Positions 1 to 5,581 of a stretch of DNA of 9,149 nucleotides are shown one piece after another. The notes beneath the pieces are model-generated. The model had not been told where the DNA came from. It did no database searches and worked only from the letters and a program-made list of their open reading frames with translations. Within the stretch, counting starts at the first letter, position 1. Each line of letters begins with the position of its first letter. Source of the stretch: Hyphomicrobiales bacterium. GTDB lineage: Bacteria; Pseudomonadota; Alphaproteobacteria; Rhizobiales; Xanthobacteraceae. Made by a program: the position numbers and the translations under genes. The stretch spans positions 1-9,149 of the forward strand of contig JAPLPC010000514.1 in the NCBI GenBank assembly GCA_026400425.1, given 5' to 3'.

Positions 1-1
1 C

Positions 2-640
2 CCCAATAGCGAGCTCGGCACCTACCCCAATTTCGTCCACCTGCTCGACCTGTGCGCGCTCGCGGTGCCCGGCCAACCTCGCGCGGACGGTTTTCCATCC
101 GGCGTCACGCTGATTGCGCCGCGTGGCAGGGACGGGCTTTTGGCAGCACTGGGGGCAAGGCTGCACGCGGCAAGCAAGAACATGCTGGGTGCGACGGACA
201 CTCCGGTGCCGCAGACCAGAGACGGGCTGCCCTCAGCCGGCCCCGGGGAAATCGAACTGGCTGTGGTCGGCGCGCATCTATCGGGGATGCCGCTCAATCA
301 CGAACTCACGAGCCGCGATGCACGTTTCCTGCGGAGCTGCGATACGCAACCCGACTATCAGCTCTACGCACTGGCGGGCGGCGCCGTAGCACGCCCCGGC
401 CTGATGCGCGTCGCGCAGGGCAAGGGCGCGCCGATCGCAACGGAAGTCTGGGCGATCTCGGCGGAGGGATTGGGTGAGCTCATGACCGGCGTGCCCGCGC
501 CATTGGGGATCGGCACGACCCGCCTGGCGGACGGCACCACGCCGAAGGGATTCATCGTCGAGGCCGAAGGACTGGTCGGTGCCAAGAACGTCTCGGACTT
601 CGGCGGCTGGCGCGCCTATATGGCCAGTCTCGCCGGCTGA
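2..640 (+). CDS. atzF: Allophanate hydrolase, C-terminal part (5' end outside window)
   Basis: The frame is open from the left edge, so only the last 212 residues are visible. Allophanate hydrolase converts allophanate (urea-1-carboxylate) to ammonia and CO2, the last step in using biuret, cyanuric acid or urea (by the carboxylase route) as nitrogen. The first visible residues, NSELGTYPNFVHLLDLCALA, are the end of the amidase-signature domain as it occurs in this family, followed by RADGFPSGVTLIAP. After a short linker comes the family's separate C-terminal domain, with VVGAHLSGMPLN, a DYQLYAL block and a closing VxDFGGWRAYM segment. The Ser-Ser-Lys catalytic triad of the amidase domain would lie upstream and cannot be checked. 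The gene ends at a TGA 16 bp before a strong hairpin. Its neighbour on the right is convergent. The family call is firm; whether the pathway starts from urea or a triazine/biuret is not shown here. Confidence 0.9.
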   Translation, partial: PNSELGTYPNFVHLLDLCALAVPGQPRADGFPSGVTLIAPRGRDGLLAALGARLHAASKNMLGATDTPVPQTRDGLPSAGPGEIELAVVGAHLSGMPLNHELTSRDARFLRSCDTQPDYQLYALAGGAVARPGLMRVAQGKGAPIATEVWAISAEGLGELMTGVPAPLGIGTTRLADGTTPKGFIVEAEGLVGAKNVSDFGGWRAYMASLAG

Positions 641-655
641 TCGACGGACCGACAA

Positions 656-682
656 AGCCGCGCTGATCGCATCAGCGCGGCT
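656..682. terminator. Hairpin between convergent genes, likely shared terminator
   Basis: A perfect 12-bp stem (656-667 with 671-682, arms AGCCGCGCTGAT and ATCAGCGCGGCT) closes a 3-nt CGC loop. It starts 15 bp after the allophanate hydrolase stop. The plus side is followed only by CTTATG, while reading leftward (minus strand) the stem is followed by TTTGT. It could therefore end transcription from either side, with a weak U-tract in both directions. Confidence 0.65.
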
Positions 683-697
683 CTTATGCGCCAGGAT

Positions 698-729
698 CTC
701 GGCCGCATCGCGCGCGCGATGCGGCCGAG
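698..729. terminator. Perfect 32-nt palindrome just beyond the CMD gene
   Basis: Two 15-nt arms, CTCGGCCGCATCGCG and CGCGATGCGGCCGAG, flank a CG dinucleotide, so all 32 bases form an uninterrupted palindrome. It begins 3 bp downstream of the stop codon of the minus-strand CMD gene. No T-run follows on either strand, so by itself it is not a classical intrinsic terminator. It may act as an RNA 3'-end stabiliser or in tandem with the hairpin at 656-682. Confidence 0.5.
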
Positions 730-732
730 CGC

Positions 733-1137
733 TTATTTGACCTGGCCCATTTCCTTCAACACTTCGTTTGCCGACTTGAACGCATCGAGGCCCGCGGGGA
801 TGCCGCAATACACGGTCGCGTGCAGCAGCACTTCCTTGATCTCGTCGACGGTGACGCCGTTGTTGATCGCACCGCGGGTATGCAGCTTGATTTCCGGCGC
901 GCGGTTGAGCGCGGTCAGCATCGCCAGGTTCAACATGCTGCGGGTTTTCTTGTCGAGGCCCGGGCGGTTCCAAGCATAGCCCCAGCACCATTCGGTGGTG
1001 ATGTGCTGGAACGCCATCATGAAATCATTGGCCGCATCGATGGATTTATCGACATAGGCAGCGCCGAGGACGTCGCGACGCGTTGTCAAACCCGCGTCGA
1101 ACAGGCCGCCGAGCGTGATGGTCTGGGTGTAGCTCAT
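733..1137 (-). CDS. Carboxymuconolactone decarboxylase family protein (copy 1)
   Basis: A 134-residue, single-domain protein of the CMD/AhpD-like all-helical family, close in size and pattern to PcaC (gamma-carboxymuconolactone decarboxylase). Family features are the central LNLAMLTALN helix (about 69-78), EIKLHTRGAINNGVT (82-96) with Lys84, His86 and Arg88, and EIKEVLLHATVYCGIPAG (99-116) with His106. The ATG was chosen because AGAAGGA lies 8 bp upstream (1146-1152) and because the second copy has the same N-terminus (MSY-QTITLGGLFD). A longer reading frame to 1317 has no family support. There is no pca gene nearby, so protocatechuate breakdown is not implied; the substrate is unknown. It is transcribed toward the allophanate hydrolase gene and away from the dehydrogenase at 1489. 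It matches the protein at 5582-5986 at 119 of 134 positions. Confidence 0.9.
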   Translation of the reverse strand: MSYTQTITLGGLFDAGLTTRRDVLGAAYVDKSIDAANDFMMAFQHITTEWCWGYAWNRPGLDKKTRSMLNLAMLTALNRAPEIKLHTRGAINNGVTVDEIKEVLLHATVYCGIPAGLDAFKSANEVLKEMGQVK

Positions 1138-1488
1138 GCTGTCGATCCTTCTTTTTGATCCGTTGTCGATGTCGTCGATCTTCGGTGTGCCGCGATCGAC
1201 GAGACCCTCCCAGCGAGCAGAGCGCGGCGTTCGGCTTGTATAGGCCAACGTGTTCGACAAGGCCGATCGGCGCTTTGCGGCTTGTCCTTGCGGACCACAA
1301 AGCAGAAAGCCAGTCAACTGCTTGACAGCCTGTCGGATCGGCGGCGAGTTGGCGCATGACGCGATACGACGAAGGCCGCGGCCATCGCGCCTGCATCGCG
1401 CGGATCAACAACGCGCACCATCGCGCGCGAAGCGCCGATAGCGCCTGCATCGACCCGTAGCGCAATCAAGAATAACAGAGGAACGCCC
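1138..1488. other. Divergent intergenic region between CMD copy 1 and the dehydrogenase
   Basis: This 351-bp stretch must hold the promoters for both flanking genes. I see the two Shine-Dalgarno sites (AGAAGGA at 1146-1152 on the minus strand, AGAGGAA at 1477-1483 on the plus strand). There is also a 12-bp direct repeat GCGCCTGCATCG at 1387-1398 and 1441-1452. A TTGACA at 1322-1327 has no matching -10 box at the proper distance. I cannot place a promoter with confidence, and the frames that stay open here look like GC-rich artefacts. Confidence 0.5.
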
Positions 1489-2379
1489 GTGACCAATTCA
1501 GCCGCAATCGTCCCGCCCACAAAGGTGACCGTCATCGGTCTCGGCAATATGGGACGCCCGATGGCCGCCTGCATCGCGCGCGCCGGGTTTCAGGTGACGG
1601 GCTTCGATCTCTCGGCCGATGCGCGCAGCGCCTTTGCCGGCGAAGGCGGCACGGCCGCTGCCACAGTCGATGAAGCCATCGCCGGCACCGCCGCTGTCAT
1701 CACCTTGCTGCCGGACGGCAAGATCGTGCGCGCCGCGCTGGGCGGCATCAAGGACAGGCTGGCCAAGGGCACCGTCATCATCGACATGAGTTCGTCGGCG
1801 CCACTCGGCACCCGCGCGCTCCGCGAGGAACTGATCGCGGGCGGCCTCGCATTCATCGACGCGCCGGTGTCCGGTGGCGTCAAGCGCGCCATCGACGGCA
1901 CCCTCGCGATCATGGCAGGCGGCAGCGCATCCACCATCGATCGCGCGGACAAGATCCTGCAGTCGATGGGCAAGCCGGCATTTCGCACCGGCCCGCTCGG
2001 CTCCGGCCACGCCGCCAAAGCGCTGAACAACTACGTCTCCGCGGCGGGTCTGGCCGCGGCCGCCGAAGCTCTCGCCATCGGCAGCGAATTCGGCATCGCA
2101 CCGAACACCCTGGTCGATGTCCTCAACGCCTCCACCGGCCGCAACAACTCCACCGAGAACAAGCTGAAGCAGTTCATGATCCCGGAAACCTATGCGTCCG
2201 GTTTCGCTTTGGCGCTGATGGCCAAGGACATCCAGACCGCCAACGACCTCGCCCACCAGATCGGCGTCAAAGCCCCGCTTGCCGACGAGATCACCGCGTT
2301 GTGGACGGCTGCGTTACAGCAGCTTGGACCGACGTCGGATCACACCGAGATCGGGCGTTTTTTGACGAAGGGGAAGTGA
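1489..2379 (+). CDS. NAD(P)-dependent beta-hydroxyacid dehydrogenase (3-hydroxyisobutyrate dehydrogenase family)
   Basis: A full-length 296-residue cytoplasmic oxidoreductase of the family that includes 3-hydroxyisobutyrate dehydrogenase, tartronate-semialdehyde reductase and L-threonate dehydrogenase. The N-terminal Rossmann fold carries GLGNMG (17-22) for the dinucleotide. The substrate-binding signature is DAPVSGG (124-130). The catalytic Lys177 lies in GSGHAAKALNN (171-181), with Asn181 after it, and the C-terminal helical domain holds the conserved KD pair (246-247). The start is GTG with AGAGGAA ending 5 bp before it; no better start lies upstream. It is divergent from CMD copy 1 and followed after 14 bp by a hairpin, so it is probably transcribed alone. 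The family has many substrates, and sequence alone does not choose among them. Reduction or oxidation of a short 3-hydroxy or semialdehyde acid is the safe description. Confidence 0.9.
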   Translation: MTNSAAIVPPTKVTVIGLGNMGRPMAACIARAGFQVTGFDLSADARSAFAGEGGTAAATVDEAIAGTAAVITLLPDGKIVRAALGGIKDRLAKGTVIIDMSSSAPLGTRALREELIAGGLAFIDAPVSGGVKRAIDGTLAIMAGGSASTIDRADKILQSMGKPAFRTGPLGSGHAAKALNNYVSAAGLAAAAEALAIGSEFGIAPNTLVDVLNASTGRNNSTENKLKQFMIPETYASGFALALMAKDIQTANDLAHQIGVKAPLADEITALWTAALQQLGPTSDHTEIGRFLTKGK

Positions 2380-2393
2380 GGGCGTCGCGATGT

Positions 2394-2418
2394 CAAAGCC
2401 GATTTGACAACGGCTTTG
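2394..2418 (+). terminator. Hairpin after the dehydrogenase gene
   Basis: An 8-bp perfect stem, CAAAGCCG (2394-2401) and CGGCTTTG (2411-2418), encloses a 9-nt loop and starts 14 bp past the stop. There is no U-tract after it, so termination strength is doubtful, but position and stem suit a 3' end. Confidence 0.45.
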
Positions 2419-2528
2419 TGCCGATCTGCCGAGGACTTCGGTGACGGAATTGAGACGTCATTGATTCTCAAAATCTGGCTGGGGCGGGAGTGCTATTCGC
2501 ACCTGTCTCCGGGCCGGTTTGCAGCAAA

Positions 2529-2690
2529 CAGGGTATTTTACAGGGATTTTTGACAATTTAGCCGACCCGTTCGACTCGACTGCGCAATTGGCCGTTATTG
2601 CACTGATGAAAACCAGTAAATTCCCTAAGCTAACGAACAGGGAAACAAAATCGCAGTGGAGGGGATCTCGAATGGCGATCAGGGATTTCT
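2529..2690. repeat. Dispersed CAGGG(A/T)-type short motifs
   Basis: CAGGG followed by an A/T-rich tail occurs four times in the plus orientation: 2529 (CAGGGTATTTTA), 2541 (CAGGGATTTTT), 2638 (CAGGGAAACAAAA) and 2680 (CAGGGATTTCT). An inverted form, AAATTCCCT, is at 2618-2626. Spacing is irregular (12, 97 and 42 bp), so this is neither a CRISPR array nor a simple tandem repeat. From memory, comparable non-coding blocks occur in Bradyrhizobium-type genomes, but that is not proven here. Function unknown. Confidence 0.4.
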
Positions 2691-2793
2691 TGGTCGCCGA
2701 ATTCGCTACGGCCACACCGCAGCACCAAGCAAACAGCGCCCGATTTGCGCCAACACTGGCCGTTCGCGGCTCGGCTGTTATGGAACGGCGAAG

Positions 2794-3026
2794 AAGATAC
2801 CGTCAAATCGCCGGAACTTCTCCGATGGTCGTGCCGGCCCCGAGGATCGCGCAGGCACCACGCGCGTAAATTGATCGCGGCATATGCATCGCAAGATTTG
2901 TATTTTGCACCGAGATCGACGCGCGCCGATGTCACGCAAACTCCCGTTTCGGCCAGGTAGATCCGGACACGACGCGGAGATCGGCGACGCGTTTGATTGA
3001 TACAGTGTCAGATTTTCGGGTTTCAT
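2794..3026 (-). pseudogene. Glutathione S-transferase remnant (N-terminal domain, frameshifted)
   Basis: The ATG at 3024-3026 has AGGACA about 9 bp upstream and starts MKPENLTLYQSNASP, a typical GST thioredoxin-fold beginning. After the codon for this Pro (2982-2984) the reading frame shifts. The continuation in a second frame is RRVRIYLAETGV, then VDLGAKY and DAYAAIN (down to about 2860). A further shift of frame is needed to read VVPA and then ILGAGTTIGEVPAI, where a TGA at 2803-2805 falls at the place GSTs usually have Trp, followed by RYL. The order and spacing match the N-terminal domain of a GST. The C-terminal helical domain is not recognisable. At least two frame changes and one nonsense codon make it non-functional. 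It follows the SDR remnant by 22 bp in the same direction, as a former operon partner. Confidence 0.75.
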
Positions 3027-3048
3027 GATCGTTGTCCTGTCGAGCGAG

Positions 3049-3373
3049 CTAGAGTTTGGATCCGCCATCGACGGCTATCGTCGTGCCCGCAATCCATCGC
3101 GCATCGTCCGACTCGAGGAACGCTGCGACCGGCGTAACATCTTCCGGCTGCTAGATCCGTTTGATCGCCTGAATGCCAAGGACGAAAGCCCTGCCCTGCT
3201 CACTCTTTGCGAAACTGGACATGTCAGTCTCAATGACACCCAGCGCGATCGCGTTGACGCGGATGCTCTGCTGTCCGAACACCGCGGCGAAATGCTCGAC
3301 CAACGGTATCGACCGCGCCCTTCGAAGCAGCATAGGCCGACAACTCTCCGACAGCCGTCAAGTCTAGTCTTCC
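3049..3373 (-). pseudogene. Short-chain dehydrogenase/reductase remnant (C-terminal half, stop and frameshift)
   Basis: Read on the minus strand, one frame gives DLTAVGELSAYAASKGAVDT, containing the SDR catalytic YxxxK (Tyr codon 3332-3334, Lys codon 3320-3322). Near 3304-3307 one extra base shifts the frame. The next frame reads LVEHFAAVFG, IRVNAIALGVIETDM and then IKRI, where the usual NAxAPG has Leu for Pro. A TAG at 3151-3153 interrupts it, and the same frame continues with QPEDVTPVAAFLESDDARW, ending in TTIAVDGGSKL before TAG at 3049-3051. This is the unmistakable C-terminal half of a classical SDR. The N-terminal cofactor-binding half is absent: an in-frame TAA lies at 3374-3376 and nothing similar to TGxxxGxG is found beyond. 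Truncated and doubly disabled. Confidence 0.85.
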
Positions 3374-3673
3374 TTACCTCCTCTTGTGTTCCTATGGGGC
3401 CGGCAAATCGCCCGAAGTTGAACCTTGGACAAAAGCCTTGCTGTTCCTTGTTAAGGGTGCGCACTCTCTCACAGTCATTTCCGTCGTTATGGCGGGTCTG
3501 GCTGTATGAATGCTGGGCGGCATAAGAGCTACACCGCGATTTACGTCCAACCATCGTCGTCATCCACTTATTAATGACGAAGACGTCGGATGTAATTGTG
3601 CAAGCGGGAGCGCTGCCTCTCCCAGCGCTGTGAGCAACCGAAAATAGATAGAGCGATCACTAAAGGACAGTAA
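3374..3673. other. Gene-free stretch upstream of the small ORF
   Basis: No gene is supported. Two small symmetrical elements are visible: an inverted repeat TCGTCAT (3557-3563) and ATGACGA (3574-3580) around a 10-nt A/T-rich spacer, and a 7-bp hairpin AGCGCTG (3609-3615) with CAGCGCT (3623-3629). Both lie within 120 bp upstream of the ORF at 3674 and might be regulatory. The sharp left boundary near 3374 marks where similarity to an SDR stops. Confidence 0.4.
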
Positions 3674-3901
3674 TTGAAGAAAGCTTCAGCGCCAGATGAC
3701 TTTTCCCCGCGACCCCAGCTGCGAGCCGACCGGCCTCCAGCGGCAGGCTTTGCTCTTGTCGTTGACGGTCATTACAAGTCAGTATTCGAAACGACGGAGG
3801 CCGCCGAAACAGCCGGGCGCAGTTTGAAGTCTGCTTACCCTATGCTCCAGATCGAGATCTATGACGCTGAAGCTAGGGTCCGAAGTCTGCTATCCGAGTA
3901 A
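3674..3901 (+). CDS. Small hypothetical protein, 75 aa
   Basis: I do not recognise a named family. The start is TTG, supported by AAAGGA (3662-3667) six bases upstream; no ATG or GTG lies in a better place. The first 20 or so residues are polar and Pro/Arg-rich (probably disordered). They are followed by a compact alpha/beta-like segment: GFALVVDGHYKSVF (strand pair), TTEAAETAGRSLKSAYP (amphipathic helix), then LQIEIYDAEARV (strand). No membrane segment, signal peptide or cysteine is present. The amphipathic pattern and good ribosome site argue that it is real, and similar tiny cytoplasmic proteins are common in rhizobial genomes. It stands alone among gene-poor DNA, 398 bp before rsgA. Confidence 0.6.
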   Translation: MKKASAPDDFSPRPQLRADRPPAAGFALVVDGHYKSVFETTEAAETAGRSLKSAYPMLQIEIYDAEARVRSLLSE

Positions 3902-4299
3902 GAAGCGAATAAGTTTGCCTCTAATAACCAAGATAAGCAGAGCGATACCAGCAGGTTCGATCCATAGAGTCGATCGGTAGTGCCGGAATGCGGTGTGGTT
4001 AGTGCGGACCGATGTCGTTTTACACGTCCTCCCCGAAATATCACGCTTCTCACACGGTTCGTGCATAAGAACTATTTGAAACGAGATGCTATTTTGGTGA
4101 GCCTGATTGAGGATATCCGCTTTGCGCGCTAGTAGCGGAAGCTTTCAGAACCACGGTCGCATTCCGGACACGTTTATAATCCGCGGCATCGCGCGACGTG
4201 GCGGATTCACTGGTTTCGACGAAATGCGCAAAGGCCCTATTTTGAACTGGTCGGTCTTGAGGTGAATATGAGTCAGCTTGATTCCGTCTGGAAGACGCG
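3902..4299. other. Gene-poor region upstream of rsgA
   Basis: No convincing full-size gene is seen on either strand. The region contains an imperfect inverted repeat whose cores are CCGGAATGCG (3983-3992) and CGCATTCCGG (4158-4167), a consensus -10 hexamer at 4175-4180, and the candidate 11-codon leader ORF at 4268-4303. A minus-strand open frame of 72 codons across 4089-4307 has no family resemblance and no ribosome site I would trust. Confidence 0.45.
4175..4180 (+). promoter_or_regulatory. Candidate -10 box for rsgA
   Basis: A perfect TATAAT occurs about 120 bp before the rsgA start, in otherwise moderately GC-rich DNA. The place for a -35 element 16-18 bp upstream (around 4151-4158, CCACGGTC) matches the consensus poorly. 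Transcription starting near 4187 would give a leader of roughly 110 nt containing the small ORF at 4268. Prediction from sequence only. Confidence 0.3.
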
Positions 4300-4303
4300 A
4301 TGA
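4268..4303 (+). CDS. Candidate 11-codon leader ORF overlapping rsgA start
   Basis: ATG at 4268-4270 opens the peptide MSQLDSVWKTR and ends with TGA at 4301-4303, overlapping the rsgA ATG (4300-4302) as ATGA. The ORF is preceded by GAGGTGA (4259-4265), an exact match to part of the anti-Shine-Dalgarno complement and clearly stronger than the GGAAG just before rsgA. This is the layout of translational coupling. It may equally be chance, or the relic of a different N-terminus lost by a frameshift. Confidence 0.3.
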   Translation: MSQLDSVWKTR

Positions 4304-5379
4304 TCAATCATCGAGCGCGTTTGCCTGAATCATCTCTTGCGGATCTGGGATGGAATGATTTCTTCGGCGCTCAAATCTTGCCGGATGAAGAAAGCTCCCT
4401 ACCCGTGCGCATCAGCGCAGTCCATCGCACGCGTATCACAGGGATATCCGATACTGGGTTGGTCGGACTGGTGCTTCCTGCACGTGCTAACACGGGTCAA
4501 TTCACCGTTGGAGACTGGGTACTTGCTGACCCGCAGACGCTACTGCTTCAGCGTCGCCTGGAACGCAAGACAGTGCTGGAGCGACACACCAAGGGAGACC
4601 GGACATCGCAACTAGCCGGGGCCAATATCGATACGCTCTTCATCGTCACGTCATGCAATGCAGAATTTGATGTCGCTCGGTTGGAACGCTATTTGGCGTT
4701 GGCCAATGAAGCACGTATCACGCCGGTGATCTTGCTGACCAAAGCCGACCTCACCCAGGACGCGGCGTCATATCTTGAGCGGGCCGTCGCGTTGCAGCGC
4801 GAGCTATCAGTGATCGTTTCCGATCCTCGCAGGGGCGATGTCATCAACGAACTGCGTAGGTGGTGCGGTAAAGGACAAACGGTGGCATTGGTCGGCTCAT
4901 CAGGGGTTGGAAAATCGACTATGGTCAACGCGCTCGTTGGTCCGGCATCAGGCAAGATTCAGCAGACGGGAAGCATTCGCGAGAATGACGCGCAAGGACG
5001 CCACACGACCACCTCCCGCTCGCTTCATGCAATGTTCGGTGGCGGATGGGTGATCGATACGCCGGGAATGCGAACCCTCCATGTTAGCGACGCCGCAGTC
5101 GGTATCAGCGAGTTGTTCGTGGAAATCACCGAGCTCGCTCCTCTCTGCAAGTTTCGTGATTGCACTCATGCCCACGAACCGGGTTGCGCAGTCAGCTCCG
5201 CTGTGTCGGCCGGCACACTCAAGCCTGAGCGTCTGGCCCGTTGGCGCATGATGGTGGCTGACAATATCAACAACACATCTAAATCGATAAAGCCGGGAGA
5301 AAGCAGGCCTGCTGCCAATCGCCGACGTAGACCGCAGATAGAAAACGATAAAATCGCAGCCACGCATGATGAAGAATAG
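4300..5379 (+). CDS. rsgA: Ribosome small-subunit-dependent GTPase A
   Basis: RsgA (YjeQ/YloQ/EngC) is a circularly permuted GTPase that binds the 30S subunit late in assembly and checks maturation of the decoding centre. The 359-residue protein has the three expected parts: an N-terminal OB fold (about 35-90), the permuted GTPase core and a C-terminal zinc finger. In order: G4 TKAD (147-150), G1/P-loop GSSGVGKST (199-207), the switch region GRHTTTSR (233-240) and G3 DTPG (253-256). Zinc ligands are Cys283, Cys288, His290 and Cys296 in CKFRDCTHAHEPGC. All key residues are present, so it should be functional. The last 40 residues are a basic, polar tail. The ATG has only a weak GGAAG site and overlaps a tiny upstream ORF with a better one. 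It is flanked by decayed DNA on the left and a convergent transporter operon on the right. Confidence 0.95.
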   Translation: MINHRARLPESSLADLGWNDFFGAQILPDEESSLPVRISAVHRTRITGISDTGLVGLVLPARANTGQFTVGDWVLADPQTLLLQRRLERKTVLERHTKGDRTSQLAGANIDTLFIVTSCNAEFDVARLERYLALANEARITPVILLTKADLTQDAASYLERAVALQRELSVIVSDPRRGDVINELRRWCGKGQTVALVGSSGVGKSTMVNALVGPASGKIQQTGSIRENDAQGRHTTTSRSLHAMFGGGWVIDTPGMRTLHVSDAAVGISELFVEITELAPLCKFRDCTHAHEPGCAVSSAVSAGTLKPERLARWRMMVADNINNTSKSIKPGESRPAANRRRRPQIENDKIAATHDEE

Positions 5380-5525
5380 AAGTGACATCTAACGTTTACT
5401 TTGTGCCAGAAGTAGTCATCCAAACTCTCAACGGTCGTGTCTACGCAGTCTTTAACCCAATGGCTTGCTTAATCTCCTTGTTCTATGGAGCATCATCATT
5501 TTGCGACGCTCAGCGCGGTATGAAG

Positions 5526-5552
5526 AAGCCGCGCAGGAATACCGCGCGGCTT
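5526..5552. terminator. Bidirectional rho-independent-type terminator
   Basis: Arms AGCCGCGC (5527-5534) and GCGCGGCT (5544-5551), extended by an A-T pair to 9 bp, close a 9-nt loop. Rightward it is followed by TTAGTTCTTT; leftward by CTTCTTCA. It lies 146 bp after rsgA and 29 bp after the last gene of the minus-strand transporter operon, so it may end both. The same 8-nt arm sequences recur in the hairpin at 656-682. Confidence 0.75.
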
Positions 5553-5581
5553 TAGTTCTTTAGTCCCGAACTGATATTGGA

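Larger units (their letters stand above)
2380..2793. other. Gene-free stretch with CAGGGA-type motifs
   Basis: Apart from the hairpin at 2394-2418, I see no credible gene. Open frames on both strands are short, disagree in frame and lack start signals. AT-rich patches sit among GC-rich DNA, unlike the flanking genes. The right end probably contains unrecognisable 3' remains of the glutathione S-transferase pseudogene that begins at 3026 on the minus strand. The short repeats at 2529-2690 are listed separately. Confidence 0.5.

Noticed and set aside
22..991. Long minus-strand and alternative plus-frame ORFs over the allophanate hydrolase gene and the hairpins after it
   Set aside because: GC-rich shadow frames; they lack family features and start signals, and conflict with the clearly coding plus frame and with the CMD gene.
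1138..1317. 60-residue N-terminal extension of CMD copy 1
   Set aside because: The ribosome site and the matching N-terminus of copy 2 place the start at 1137; the extension is intergenic.
1322..1327. TTGACA as a -35 promoter element
   Set aside because: No acceptable -10 hexamer occurs 15-19 bp downstream; the DNA there is very GC-rich.
1498..2256. 252-codon minus-strand ORF opposite the dehydrogenase
   Set aside because: Antisense shadow of a fully recognisable gene; its composition is Gly/Arg/Asp-rich without domain features.
2458..2715. 85-codon minus-strand ORF
   Set aside because: It runs through the repeat-motif zone, has no recognisable family or ribosome site, and overlaps the presumed 3' decay of the GST gene.
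2998..3010. TGATACAGTGTCA near-palindrome as a TetR-type operator
   Set aside because: It lies inside the first codons of the GST remnant and is explained as its coding sequence (LTLYQ).
3954..3963. GGTTCGATCC resembling a tRNA T-arm
   Set aside because: The bases around it do not pair into a 5-bp T stem, and no anticodon or acceptor stem could be found.
2380..4299. Insertion sequence, CRISPR array or integrase in the gene-poor region
   Set aside because: No transposase or integrase motif, no regular repeat-spacer pattern and no clear terminal repeats with a target duplication were seen.
4089..4307. 72-codon minus-strand ORF upstream of rsgA
   Set aside because: No family resemblance or ribosome site, and it overlaps the rsgA start and the candidate leader ORF.
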